Shown here: positions 1 to 10,355 of the stretch, piece by piece
Layout: each line of letters begins with the position of its first letter
Position numbering within the stretch: position 1 is the first letter of the stretch
Assembly (NCBI GenBank): GCA_018873245.2
Contig: JAEMBT020000009.1
Location: forward strand, 5,805,180-5,869,179
Direction: 5' to 3'
Source: Archegozetes longisetosus
Lineage: Eukaryota; Arthropoda; Arachnida; Sarcoptiformes; Trhypochthoniidae
DNA: 64,000 nt
Notes under the pieces: model-generated
Databases searched by the model: none
What the model saw: the letters and a program-made list of their open reading frames with translations, nothing else
What the model was told of the DNA's origin: nothing
Made by a program: the position numbers and the translations under genes

Positions 1-805
1 GTAGATATTGTGTAAAAGAACATAAGTAGACAAATTATCTACAAAAAATAGTTGCAAAATTAAAATATCTCAAAAAACATTCATTTACTATACAAATAAC
101 AAATATCTTAATCGTGATAAAATTATCCTTAAGACTTTACTACTCAGTTTTGTAGTGCTTTAAAGCACTTAATAAACGATGAGATAAGCATATGATAAAT
201 TATTTCTTGTTTCAATCGAAGAATTTTAAGTTAAGTTAATCTAAAGAGCTTATGGGGTATAAACTTTTGTCCATTGCTAACATATTCGAGAGCTCATATC
301 AATTTCATTTTAAGATATACCTGACCAAAGTATATATCTACAAAAGATAAATGAATTAAATCTAATGAAGTTCTTTCATTCATAATTTTTATTTAATTAT
401 TTGAAGTTCTTATAATAAGTGATGAAAACAGGAAGGGGGTTTATATTTCTGAGCTCTACTGTATATGTGAAATCTATATAGAAATTTGAACATATGAATT
501 CAACAGGAAAAGTTAACTAGTGGATATAACCTTCAAGATGAGTCGTATCCGGGGCTGAAGTTTTATGCTTGAGTTTTTCTCAGTACTGATTAAGAAAATG
601 AGTATTAACCATAGCATCATTGGGCGATGTTTAGTGGTCCTATCAACAATATTAAATCTATCCACTCACAAGTCATTTTAAAAGGAAAAGCTCCTAATAA
701 CACATTCAATGGTCATGAATAATTTAGTTCATTGTATCAAGCATAAGTAAACTTGGGTTTTTATAATGGAATTTGACTCTATTTGTGAATAATTAAAATT
801 TATAT
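1..805 (-). repeat. Duplicated carboxylesterase intron 1 sequence
   Basis: This stretch lies just downstream, in the minus-strand sense, of the broken carboxylesterase exon at 806-1289. From about 430 it resembles the intron of the intact gene near 59310-60360: both hold the same AT-rich phrases around 'ttttatgcttgag/ttttatgtttgag' and a matching block just before the exon. The duplication therefore included non-coding DNA and was not a retrocopy. No coding sequence is visible. A second exon would be expected beyond the left edge of the window, since intron 1 of the intact gene is about 2.7 kb. Confidence 0.65.
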
Positions 806-1289
806 CTGTAATTGATTGTAACCACAACTACATCTCCTTTAGTCGAAAGAACTTCTCCCACATAGTGCCGCTTACTTGAAGATCCCCAAAGAAAAGCCCC
901 ACCATGAATCCAAACATTACAGGCTTCAAGTTTTCATTCGAACCACTAATAAGTGGTGACCAGATATTCAAATAAAGACAGTCTTCGCTATGATTTTTAT
1001 TGAGCGAAAATTGTTCCGTTAATGCTTTTTGACGGCAAGAGTTCTGCCAATCGTAGGCATCGATCGGATGTGACCATTGTTTTACAGGTAAAGGCTTTTT
1101 GAAGCTTAAGTCCCCAATCGGTTGCTCTGCATAAGGAATATCTAAAAAGACGTTAACATCTTTGCCATCAACTGCTTCTTTCTTGCAATTAATTTTTGCA
1201 TTCTTAATTTCAACACTTATATCATTAGTTTTTACACTGATAATGATTTTAAATAGAAATAATGATAAAACCAAACTTTTGTTCAACAT
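806..1289 (-). pseudogene. Carboxylesterase exon 1, decayed tandem copy
   Basis: It encodes the N-terminal part of a type B carboxylesterase: a signal peptide starting MLNKSLV, then IPYAEQPIGDL and the family signature EDCLYLNIWSP. It is closely similar to exon 1 of the intact gene at 60374-60858 (484 against 485 bases). Compared with that copy, one A is missing in a run at about 911-914, so the frame shifts just before the oxyanion-hole HGG. The residues after VMF read as an unrelated tail. The splice donor is also lost: the intact gene has acag|GTAC, while this copy has acag|ATAT at about 805. In-frame sequence continues upstream of the MLNK methionine to an ATG at 1352, but the paralogue shows MLNK is the real start. 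Exons 2 and 3 would lie outside the window. I take it as a pseudogene of the host gene. Confidence 0.8.
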
Positions 1290-1600
1290 TTTTGCTGAAC
1301 TTTTATTAAGAAAATGAATTTGTTTTACTAAAACTTGTAAATGTTTTGTCAAAGCTTCAAACCAAATAAAGTGTACATAAAAATTTCAACCTTGATATGT
1401 AGATATAACGAAAGCCATATAACTGAGATGTTAAATGTGAGTCAATTATTTACAAGCTTTTGAAATAAAACTTTATTTTTTTTGTTACGTTTATTTGTTT
1501 TGATTTTTTACATATAATAATGTTAGATTTATTGAAAAATAAATTGAAAAATATCACTAATTGTGTTATAAATAAACGAACGTCTATAGACTTGATTAAT
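1290..1600. other. No gene seen
   Basis: AT-rich sequence between the esterase pseudogene and the transposase-like relic. It may contain the promoter of the former esterase copy, but I see no specific element. Confidence 0.5.
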
Positions 1601-3028
1601 AATGAATTGATTCAAAAGTCTAAAGAAAATGGAAAGTAACGTACACCACGTCCAATCTTATGGCAAATAATGAGAAAAATATTAAGAAATTCAGTAAATT
1701 ATAGAAAATTTATATTTTAGCCAAATAATTGAGTTAGTAACTAAATTACAGGGAAATAAATACACGAATTTAAAGGGGGTGAGATCGATTCAAAAGAATT
1801 TAAGGAAGTTTTGAAGTGTTGTCTTAAAGTGTGCTTTCAAAAGATTTCTGAATCAGAACAATTCAATGGATTCAACAGGTTTTGAATATTCATTCATTTT
1901 TTGTCATTATATACTTTACAAAATTCATTTTAATTTATAATTAGTTACTATTCATTATGCGATTGGGAAAAGCAATCGATAAAACTTCCTGGTCTTTTGA
2001 TGAAAACTCAATCAAAGACTAAATCAAATCATAGCTTAAAAGAGAGAAACTTTTATGGAAATATTATTTCGATTATAATGGGCAAAAATCTCAGGTTTGT
2101 AAACAATTTCTAATAAACCTATATCAAATTTCAGAACGCAGAATTAATACAATACAAAATAAGTTATTGAGTCAAACAGTTTTGATTGATAAGAGAGGTT
2201 TACAACCGAATGTTAATTAAATTAAAGTACTTGGGAATCACTTAAACTTTTTCTTACCCTAATTCCAAGTAAAATATTGCACTATAATAATTAAAGATCT
2301 AAATGACGATATTTTGACGATTCAGAGCTTAATTTAAAAAACTTCACGAACTTTGCTTTTATGAAGAGGAATATAAAATTAGACTAGCATTTAGTCACAA
2401 AACATTTCATAAATATTTAAAGAAATATTGTAATTATGAGTTTCGTACTCCAAGAATAGATAGGTGTGACTATTGTGTTAAATTTGAGAATAAGGAAAAT
2501 AGATCTGACAAAGACTTAGAAGAAAATAGAAATCATGAGATAAAAATTTCTCTTTATAGAGAATTTAGAGGTAAATTAATTGGTGACATTAAAAATTTAT
2601 GCTTAGAATTCAACTACAGCTCTAATAGAGTTTTATCTAAAATCAATAACAGTATTCGATATTTTAAAAGAGTTTTATATTTATATTTAGCTGATTTTCA
2701 TTTTCATAAAAGAAATGTTGGTTCGACTATAGCAAATGAGCACAGTTCAACCCACAGATCTGACCCACATGATATATATATATCGTTGGACTCAGCTAAG
2801 CGAACCAAGAAGATTGATATCATACTTGACCTGATCAAGGCCATGTCACGTGACCTAGGGCGCTTAGTCCTAAGGACCGAATACCGATAATCTGACCTCA
2901 GTATATGGAGTATCGCTAGATTCAGTTTGACGGGCTGAGAAGATCGATGCCCCACTTGATCTAGTCACGTGAATATATGACGTTATAATTAGCAACCTAA
3001 CTTTCCATATTAGGTTACACTTGTTATA

Positions 3029-4942
3029 CAGTCAATTCAAATCAAATCTTTCTCGGAAAATCCTTATAACTTTTGATTTTCTTGTCCGATTTGAAAAATT
3101 TCAAAAGTATCTTGTTCCTTGAAAATGCTAATTTCTAATAATATCAAATAATCTTGGAAATTTCAAAAAGGTAATTGCACAAACTCATTCCAAAATCGGA
3201 CATCAAATTTTCAATAGAAAAAATATGCAAGTTTAAAAAACAGTTTTTTTCAAATATTTAATACACTTTCAATATCTTGTGTGTCTGCCCTCAGCGTCAA
3301 TGACCGTCTGCAGGCGTCTAGGCATTGATTAGACTAATTCAATAAAATAGCACTTGTCATTTGAAAGCCTTTGATAAGCCAATTCGAGAGCATTCCATAA
3401 CTCTTCCTCAGAGTTTATGATAGGGCGCATCGACCTAACGTAGTCCTTTATCATAGCGCCGACATTCTCATCAAGATTCAAATCTAGTGAGATTGAAAAA
3501 GAAATTAAAATTCAAAATTTCAAATTTGAATTTACCTCGGATGAGGAATGAAAAAGTCCTCAGGATTTCCGATATTATCCCGAATTCAATGTTTGACACA
3601 ATTTGATGTATGCACCCGATGATTGTGGTGCAAAAGAAAACATTTCCATCATCGTAGTGACGGTCGACGTAATCCATTAGTTCTTCCAAACACTCAGTGT
3701 ATGAAACTCTATCCAAACAACTGATTCGTTTAATAGGGCCGATACCATGAAAACTGAAACTATCAAAAAAGGTTAGGCGAATTTCATTTTAAATATTTAA
3801 AAAATTACCTGAGAATAATTGATACTCCGTATCGTTCAGTATTCTGTATGAGGGCAATCTTTCGCTCATCATAGCGAGTGCTATTTACACGCCAGACCCT
3901 GATTCCACCCCTATCTCTAGGACTTGTTCTGAATTCATCGATGAATATGACTCTCGACCATTCAATCAAATTCCAATCAATTAATTGATTTAAGTATATA
4001 AGCCGTCCCCTCAATGTGTCGTTCTCTCAACCTCTCCTTTATGGCGGCGACTCTTCCTCTAACTCCTATACGAAAGAAGCTTTTAAAACCTATTAAAATT
4101 TTCATTAAAATTTTACTGAGATCTTTAAGGCGATTCCTAAGAATATTATATCAAAGCGAAAAGTATCTCTCATTATTCCTAATTTCGGGAATTTCTCTCA
4201 AATCTTGAGTCTTTGACCACTGGTTCTGAAGTGCGACAGTTCTGAGCAACTGATCATCTTCAGTAGTCTTTTTGGCATTTTATCCTCTCGCCCGTGAGAC
4301 ATTGAGGAACAGCTCTTCATCATTGATACGACGCCACTCTTTAAATGTCCATTTACATTTATCCCTTAAAACTTAAAATTTATTCAACAAAATTCTATTA
4401 TCAGGTTTCTTACCAACACTTCTCAAAATCACTGATTTTGGCGTTCCTTTTGCTCTCAATTTAATAAATTGTCGAAATTTTAACTCTCGTTCTTCAGTTG
4501 TAAATACAATTTTTGAAGTGAATTCAATTCAAATGAAATCAATTAAATTTAAATAAATTTGAATAAAACGGTTTAATGGAATTGACAAAAATAACGTTCA
4601 ATATTGTATTCATTTTGATAATCAAAATTCGAAAATCTCTGAAATTTTGTTAAAACCCAAGTAATTTTTTAAGTTGTCTCTGTACAATTATCAGGTTAAA
4701 TTTTATGAATAGTTGAATATTTGAATAAAATCTGTTTTTCAAACTTTCATATGTTTTCTATTGGAAATTTGATGTCCGATTTTGGAATGAGTTTGTGCAA
4801 TTACCTTTTTGAATTTTCCAAGGTTATTTGATATTTCTAGAAATTAGCATTTTCAGAGAACAAGCTACTTTTGAAATTTTTCAAATCGGCCAAGAAAATC
4901 AAAAGTTATAAGGATTTCCCCAAGAAAGATTTGAGTTGACTG
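3029..4942 (-). mobile_element. Tc1/mariner-type transposon with about 220-bp inverted repeats, decayed
   Basis: The outer ends are CAGTCAA at 3029 and TTGACTG ending at 4942, each flanked by TA, the target duplication used by this superfamily. The inverted repeats run about 220 bp inward (3029-3250 and 4725-4942) with scattered differences. Minus-strand fragments resemble Tc1-like transposase: EWSRVIFIDEFRTSPRDRG, with the first catalytic Asp of the DDE/D triad, at about 3900-3970, then DRVSYTECLEELMDYVDRHY at about 3650-3715, and C-terminal pieces to about 3280. The frame breaks several times, so it is dead. It is inserted within the inverted-repeat element at 2725-5986. Confidence 0.8.
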
Positions 4943-5285
4943 TATAATAGTGTATTAGTTTATATTAAGTTATATTAGGTTAGGCTAGGTTAGGTAAGCT
5001 GATTTGAGTTGCGGTGAGGTAGAGATAGGCGAAAGTACGCGATAATAATTTGGTATGACTAAGAGAGTCTAGGTGATAATAAGCTTGACTGTACTTACAT
5101 TCTCATTTAAATGTGTATTGCTCATTTTATTTTCATTTTCATTTAAATTAAATGTAAAAGTATGTTTAAAACACCGCCAAATATCCCCCCACCGCGCGCG
5201 TATATATATATCAGGTCACAGGGTCAAGTGGTGTATAAATCTTAAGCTCGACTAGCTGAGTCCAACGATATATATAAATATATAT

Positions 5286-5933
5286 TGTCATGTTTATTTT
5301 TGTGACTTGGGATCGATATAGTTTCTCATGTAATGTGTGTGTGTGTCTGTCTAGGAATGAGTAAATTGAAATCAGGGACCTCAATGTGAGATTTCAATTT
5401 ACTTTTACCTAATTCTCTATCTAAGGGTCAGGTTGGACTCGATAGAGTATGCTTTACTTTTTAAAGTAAATTGTTTGATACTCACCTTTTCGTACTCTAT
5501 TATAAATATGATATAAATATATACTTCAAATAAAAGAGTTCTATTTCTTAATAATTATTTTATTATAACTTTTGATGTACACTTAATAACAGTTAACAGT
5601 TAAGGGTTTATGTTTTATCTGTCTCTCGTTACACAACTTCTCTTGCCTTTTATAGTTTTTGGTTCTCACAATAGTTATTTTATCTGAAAACAAGAAAATA
5701 TTTGTGTTTTTCTGTAATTTAGGTAAATAGTACTTATACCAATATTTATCACTCAAGTGGAAAATGATCTTGTACTGTGATCTCAAAGATCACTTCTTCA
5801 TTACAAATGAAAGTTGTAAACTACACTTTCTATTTTACTACCAAACTACTTTACTATAGATTAAGGTTAATCTCTTAAGATGACTAACTAAACAATTATA
5901 GAAACTAAAGCACTATATTTTTCATATTTCACA
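5286..5933 (-). mobile_element. Solo LTR of an LTR retrotransposon (fossil)
   Basis: In minus orientation it starts TGTGAAATA at 5933 and ends CATGACA at 5286, giving TG...CA ends and about 648 bp. It has a TATA box (5648-5654, minus) and a downstream polyadenylation-like signal, as expected of an LTR. It is homologous over its length to the LTR at 47341-48023. It is flanked on both sides by ATAT-type sequence, a possible short target duplication. It interrupts the right arm of the inverted-repeat element at 2725-5986, which gives its boundaries independently. No internal retroviral-type genes adjoin it. The superfamily is not determined, and it is old. Confidence 0.75.
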
Positions 5934-6663
5934 ATATATCGTGTTGGTTGGGTCGCTGGGTGAAGCTGTGCCCATTTGCTATAGTCTTACCCAATTATTA
6001 TTTAATTTTATGCAACGATGTTAATATCGATGAAATCGAAAATATTTGTTTATTTAGTGATTTATGTTGTCCACAAAACCGAAATTAAACAGTAATTCGA
6101 TAAACTTTATATTTAGGAATACTTTTACAAATAAAAATTATTCATATTTTTCCAGTTAGAGGTCATTCATATAATATTTGTGACTCCAACTTTGCTTCAA
6201 TGGGGAAAGAGTTTAAAAGAAAAGCAATTTTTGTAGTACCGAATGATTGCTTAAAAATCTTGGAGAGTAAGAGAAAGCTTAAGCTAGTTAAAACTGATGT
6301 TTTAGATTTTGAAAATGTTTGTCAGAAATAATAAACAAAGAAAATCAATCAAAATCTCAAATATTTTCAGAATTGACTACTTTCTAATGGGGAAATTAGT
6401 TTTTCTAGATCTTACGATTTTAACCCTAATAAAGTCCAGCTTATTAAAAATAATGAATTATTAGAAAACGTTAATAATTGGCTGAATAATTTAGTTAAAG
6501 CCGAGAAATCTAATATTAGTGCTGCTAAAATTAAAAATTTATATTCGTTGTTACCATATTTGAAGTCTGTTAATGGAACATTATACTCTGAATATTTATC
6601 TAATTTCAAATTAACTAAATATACAACTAAATGTTACTCCGAAGAATCAGATTTAGATAAATG

Positions 6664-6963
6664 AATGATAAAATAATGTTCTTTCGTTAATTTACTTAAA
6701 TTATTTTTATATTAATTTGATATTTAAATATTTTCTTGTTCAAAATAAATGATTGAAATGTATTTGAAAGTTGCACTACTTTAAACGCAATTTTCTCATT
6801 TCTGCGCATAAGGCTATAAGTCGTTACTGCATACAGCGCATCATATCAAGGCATTCCTGAAAACTGAATGAAATTTCTATTGACAATATTTTTACAATTA
6901 TCCATATTTTTTGCATTAAATTTTTTTTCATACAGAAATTATCACAGAATGATAAAAATTAAA
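6664..6963. other. No gene seen
   Basis: AT-rich sequence between the transposase-like relic and the 3' end of the DRAM-like gene. It is probably the 3' flank of both; nothing specific is recognised. Confidence 0.5.
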
Positions 6964-7875
6964 CTATACATTAATGTTGTCGAGTTCACTAGTGTATGAT
7001 ATAAACTTAAATTCAATTTTTCCATCGTTCAAAACAATGTTCTTGAACTCAGGAATAAAAGTAGCATAAAATGGGCCTAAGGAGAAGATCCCAATACACT
7101 GAAAAAGAGCACTCAAAGAATGCTGAACATGGCTTCCATTAAGATTTATGCGCATCAATCGTTCTTCTGAAAGAATATTCTTAATGGGAACACCTGATTT
7201 AACTGAATCCCAAATGGCGAATATAATCATAAGAAATAAACAAAATATAGCTATAATAGTAGTGATACATCTTATCTTTGCTACAGCTAAGGAATTCACA
7301 TCTGGTATCAATAGATATGAAATTCTTATTTGTAAAACTTGAAATATAAGGCCAAACAGGAACACCATTATGGTTCCAATCATATGAAGCTTCGCATTCC
7401 CTGATGCTCGAAAAGATCCCGTAATTGGTAGTGATAATGTTAAAATTATAACTGAGATAAACGAGTAACTATTTAAGTGCAGAATTTGAGTGATATTTTC
7501 AGTTGAGACATCATTATTATCTAGCTTCATATAATAATTGCAAATAAATTCAATTTGCTGAAAGCGTATCCAACCTGTTATTCCGACTTTCAGTAAACGG
7601 AAATTCTTATTAATAGATGAATATTCATATCTATCGGAATATTTTTTAGAAAAACTTACATAGTATTGCTTCAAAAGAGAAGAATAATGAGAAATATCCA
7701 GCTTCTGGTTCATGAATTCCAGTGTAAGAAATATATGGTATGAGAGGATTCACGTGTTTATAATATACGGCTATTATATACCTGACAAAATATGAATATG
7801 TTTTACTTCAACAATTATCAACTTGAAAATAACATACGTAATTATGCCTTTAGTTGGAATTATAATCGCTAGCAT
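6964..7875 (-). CDS. DRAM/Frag1/Sfk1 family multi-pass membrane protein
   Basis: This looks like a homologue of the DNA-damage-regulated autophagy modulators, lysosomal or endomembrane proteins with about six membrane segments. Family landmarks are FVRYIIAVYYKHVNPLIPYI followed by SYTGIHEPE (family pattern HV-P-FPYISDTG-PPE), then NAKLHMIGTIMVFLFGLIF-QVLQ, and a C-terminal FIPEFKNI (family YIRDFQKI). My exon model is 7838-7875, 7660-7805 and 6964-7574, which sums to 795 nt (264 aa plus stop), close to the usual 240-270 aa. The 85-nt intron at 7575-7659 has a GTAAGT donor and an AACAG acceptor and joins AILC to WIRFQQ in frame. The first intron would be only 32 nt (7806-7837), far shorter than others here, so the first exon (MLAIIIPTKGIIT) is tentative. 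Reading straight from the ATG at 7713 would miss the conserved N-terminal half. Function is inferred from the family. Confidence 0.7.
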
Positions 7876-8614
7876 TAATGGAAAATAACTTAAGTCAATC
7901 ATTTCTGTTTAAGCATGAGTTTGTATTAGACTTTTTGAAAAATATTTTCACTACTCCGTTATTGATTTTGGATCTTAAAAACTTAAACTCTTTAAACATA
8001 ACTTCTTATCTTTCTAACGAAAGCAAATGTAACCTTGAATTTTTAATGCTATGGATTTACTAATATTTAAATTAATACACTTTTAATCAAAATCGTACGC
8101 GTCGATGTTTTTTGTCTTAAATTGGACGTAAATTTTGAAACTTCCATCTATTAAGATATGCAAATCACGATTCAATATTTAAGGCTGGAAAATAAAAGAA
8201 AAATAAATTTATAGATAGTTTTGGGTGATTTTCCTTTTATTACTAACTAAAAATATCTTATATATTAATATTTACTAAAAATTTACTGCAACATAATATG
8301 AAAAAACTCATTTTCCCAAAGAAAGTTATAGATTAATTCAAGTATAGCATCTACTATGCTTATATAAACTTAAACATTTTTGAAAGCTTGTCAAAAAGAA
8401 GTACGAAAGTAGAAACTCTTTTCTAAAGGACTTAAAAAATTTTCAATCATAAGCAGAACTTAATTTTAAACTATAGCCGAGACATGACTATGATTCTTTC
8501 AAACTTTTTGAAATATCTTATCTCTTAGTTTCGATTCAGGGTTTGAACTTATCGATTAAATCAAAACATAAAAATAATGTGTTGCTCTGGATACCTTAAA
8601 AGATACAACAGTGA
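7876..8614. other. Intergenic, no gene seen
   Basis: AT-rich sequence upstream of the DRAM-like gene, probably including its promoter. I see no conserved element. The left part of the mariner relic may begin near 8540 but is unreadable there. Confidence 0.5.
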
Positions 8615-9276
8615 CCATGAAATGCTGGATAAAATTATAGCTATTGATGAGACATGACTCAATTACTATTACCGTAAAGATTACTGGGATCTCGCCAATA
8701 TCGCCTCCCTGAAGAATCATCGTAAGAATATCGATTTGAAAAATCATAAATTTCGAATAATGCTAGCGCTCGTAATTTGTATCCCAGGCCTACAAAAGTA
8801 AGAGCAACAATACAAGATTGGAAGCAGATGATGATAGTGGCCTTTCATAAAAAATCGGGTGTTGGGTTGCACAATTTTAGCGAGAAATACAAATGTCAAT
8901 TTTGAAATTTATCTTGATTTTTTGAATCAAGTAATACTCCCAGCGATAAAAAGACTACGGATTCATAGACCAATAATACTCCATGACAACGTAAGACCCC
9001 ATAGACATTCGAAAATTGAAGAATTTTTTGTGACATCGATGGGAGGAATTGAAACACCCGCCTTATAGCCCTGATTTGAAGCCGTGCGATTACGATGGCA
9101 TTTATAGAATAAAGAGGCCCAATAAAGATAAAAGATTCAATACTCCGATTGAACTTGAAATGATTTATAAGGAAGTTATAGATGAAATAAATCTGAATGG
9201 TTCCACCACTGGCATTGGACGCCTCCCACTGAGGTGGGCGCTGGTGAAGCAGACTGGGGACGGATATAGTCACTAA
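8615..9276 (+). mobile_element. Mariner transposase remnant
   Basis: The catalytic core of a mariner transposase is readable in pieces. IIAIDET marks the first catalytic Asp. IILHDNVRPH marks the second (family HDNARPH). HPPYSPDLKPCDY marks the third, with the D34D spacing typical of mariner. RFNTPIELE...KEVIDEI and GIGRLPLRWALVKQTGDGY give the C-terminus. An in-frame stop follows DET and the frame shifts near 9049-9068, so it is inactive. The N-terminal helix-turn-helix half is missing or unrecognisable. I found no 5' inverted repeat, so this is a 5'-truncated or heavily decayed copy. Confidence 0.85.
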
Positions 9277-9356
9277 TCATTTGTTTAAATTTTAGTTCCA
9301 TTAAATATTTTCAAAGATATGATAGTCTGGATACTTAACGCAACCCCTGATATATA

Positions 9357-9720
9357 CAAGGGGTACTAGTTAAGTTTTGAGAATAAGCAATTAATTCAAG
9401 AGTTAAATACATTATATTAAGAATTTTTTCCGAAGTACTCTTTCTGGTTTTCTATACACTTTTACATTTGAACCAGCTCTCATAGGACTTTTAAAATGCA
9501 ATATTATAACACGAAATCACGTCTTGTTAGCTCAGCCATTATAATAGCAAAAGTGCAAAGTAGTTCTGTTTGAACTTTAAGTATTTCCTAAATTTTCAAG
9601 GCTATATCAACAATGCTTATTATGTAAGCCCATATTATGCTATATTTAATAATTATAAACTTGGAGTTCATTACAACTAATCTAAATATCATATTCTCAA
9701 AACTTAACTAGTACCCCTTG
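9357..9720. mobile_element. Tc1/mariner-type MITE, 364 bp
   Basis: It has perfect 29-bp inverted ends beginning CAAGGGGTACTAGTTAAG at 9357, with the reverse complement ending at 9720. Both ends are flanked by TATATA, consistent with a TA target duplication. It is non-coding. It lies immediately after the mariner remnant but has different ends, so it is a separate non-autonomous element. Intact ends suggest a fairly recent insertion. Confidence 0.85.
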
Positions 9721-10355
9721 TATATATGATGAAGATATAGCTTATTCAGCAAATCAATGATTATCTTGTCGTCACATCTAATGTAAAAGATATGAATAAC
9801 AGAAAATTGACTAGGAAATTAAACTCATTTTTGTATCATTTTAGCCTTCATAATTATATTTTTGTCATTAATTTTATACTAATTAGTAAATCTGTAAATC
9901 ATTAGTTTAACTACTTCGATAACACTAATTGAATATAAAATTATAGATTTGTTTAATAATGGTAATAATTAAATACAATTCAGTTCAGAATTTTCTAATA
10001 AAAGCAAAACTCTATAAAACGCTCAATTATAATGAGCCAAATAATAGTAATGATAAAACTGGTTCAATATATATTTAAAAATTAAATCAATTTTTGGTGT
10101 AACAGAGAAATACAATCAAGTAATTTTTCACAATATAGATATTATTTGATTATCCAAGCAATGGTTGCAATTTATTTCAGAAAAAAATTAAACTCATATT
10201 CAATCAACTATAAAGCTAAGTTTTGATATTAACAAAAGCTATTTTGAGAAATTTTCGTTATCAAAAACCAATTTATTACTATACAAAGCACTAGTAGCCT
10301 CCATGGGGTTTGTTGTGCAAAGATTATTAATAAAAAGACTTTCTTGATCACATTA
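9721..10355. other. No gene seen
   Basis: AT-rich sequence downstream of DUF229 copy A. The last 60 bases before the stop codon are shared with the flank of DUF229 copy B (about 20825-20885), so the duplication extended slightly past the gene. Confidence 0.5.

Larger units (their letters stand above)
2725..5986. mobile_element. DNA transposon with terminal inverted repeats, unclassified
   Basis: The ends are inverted copies of each other. The left end begins GACTATAGCAAATGAGCACA at 2725, and the right end, read on the minus strand from 5986, begins GACTATAGCAAATGGGCACA. Homology then continues inward over about 130 bp, through the motif ATATCGTTGGACTCAGCTA (left about 2775-2795, right about 5255-5275). 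The right arm is interrupted at 5286-5933 by a solo LTR. The left arm contains two imperfect tandem units of about 115 bp, each ending in GTCACGTGA. No transposase belonging to it is visible; its interior is occupied by a mariner-type element. It sits inside the older transposase-like gene. I could not find a clear target duplication, and the superfamily is unknown. Confidence 0.6.
1600..6663 (+). mobile_element. Decayed transposase-like gene, split by a nested insertion
   Basis: Two blocks of one old plus-strand coding region lie at about 1600-2724 and 5987-6663. The left block includes a cysteine-containing stretch ending in a VCFQK-like motif, a segment reading VCKQF...QISERRI followed by a DKRGLQPN-like RG motif, and a TPRIDRCDYCVKFEN zinc-binding-like motif. 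The right block continues with ICLFSDLCCPQNRN, then FPVRGHSYN...DSNFASM and a C-terminal LYSLLPYLKSVNG motif. These motifs and their order match a widespread invertebrate family of uncharacterised, probably transposon-derived proteins (conserved SDxCxGQN and GHS motifs, from memory). There are several stops and frame changes, so it is not functional. Everything between the blocks is inserted DNA. I cannot name the superfamily and found no end repeats for it. Confidence 0.6.

Noticed and set aside
828-1352. Start of the left esterase copy at 1352
   Set aside because: The upstream methionine adds 21 residues not found in the intact paralogue, which starts at the equivalent of 1289 with a proper signal peptide.
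4974-4998. TTAGG-like run suggesting telomeric repeat
   Set aside because: Only about four imperfect units; too short for an interstitial telomere and common by chance in such genomes. A similar short run is at 51757.
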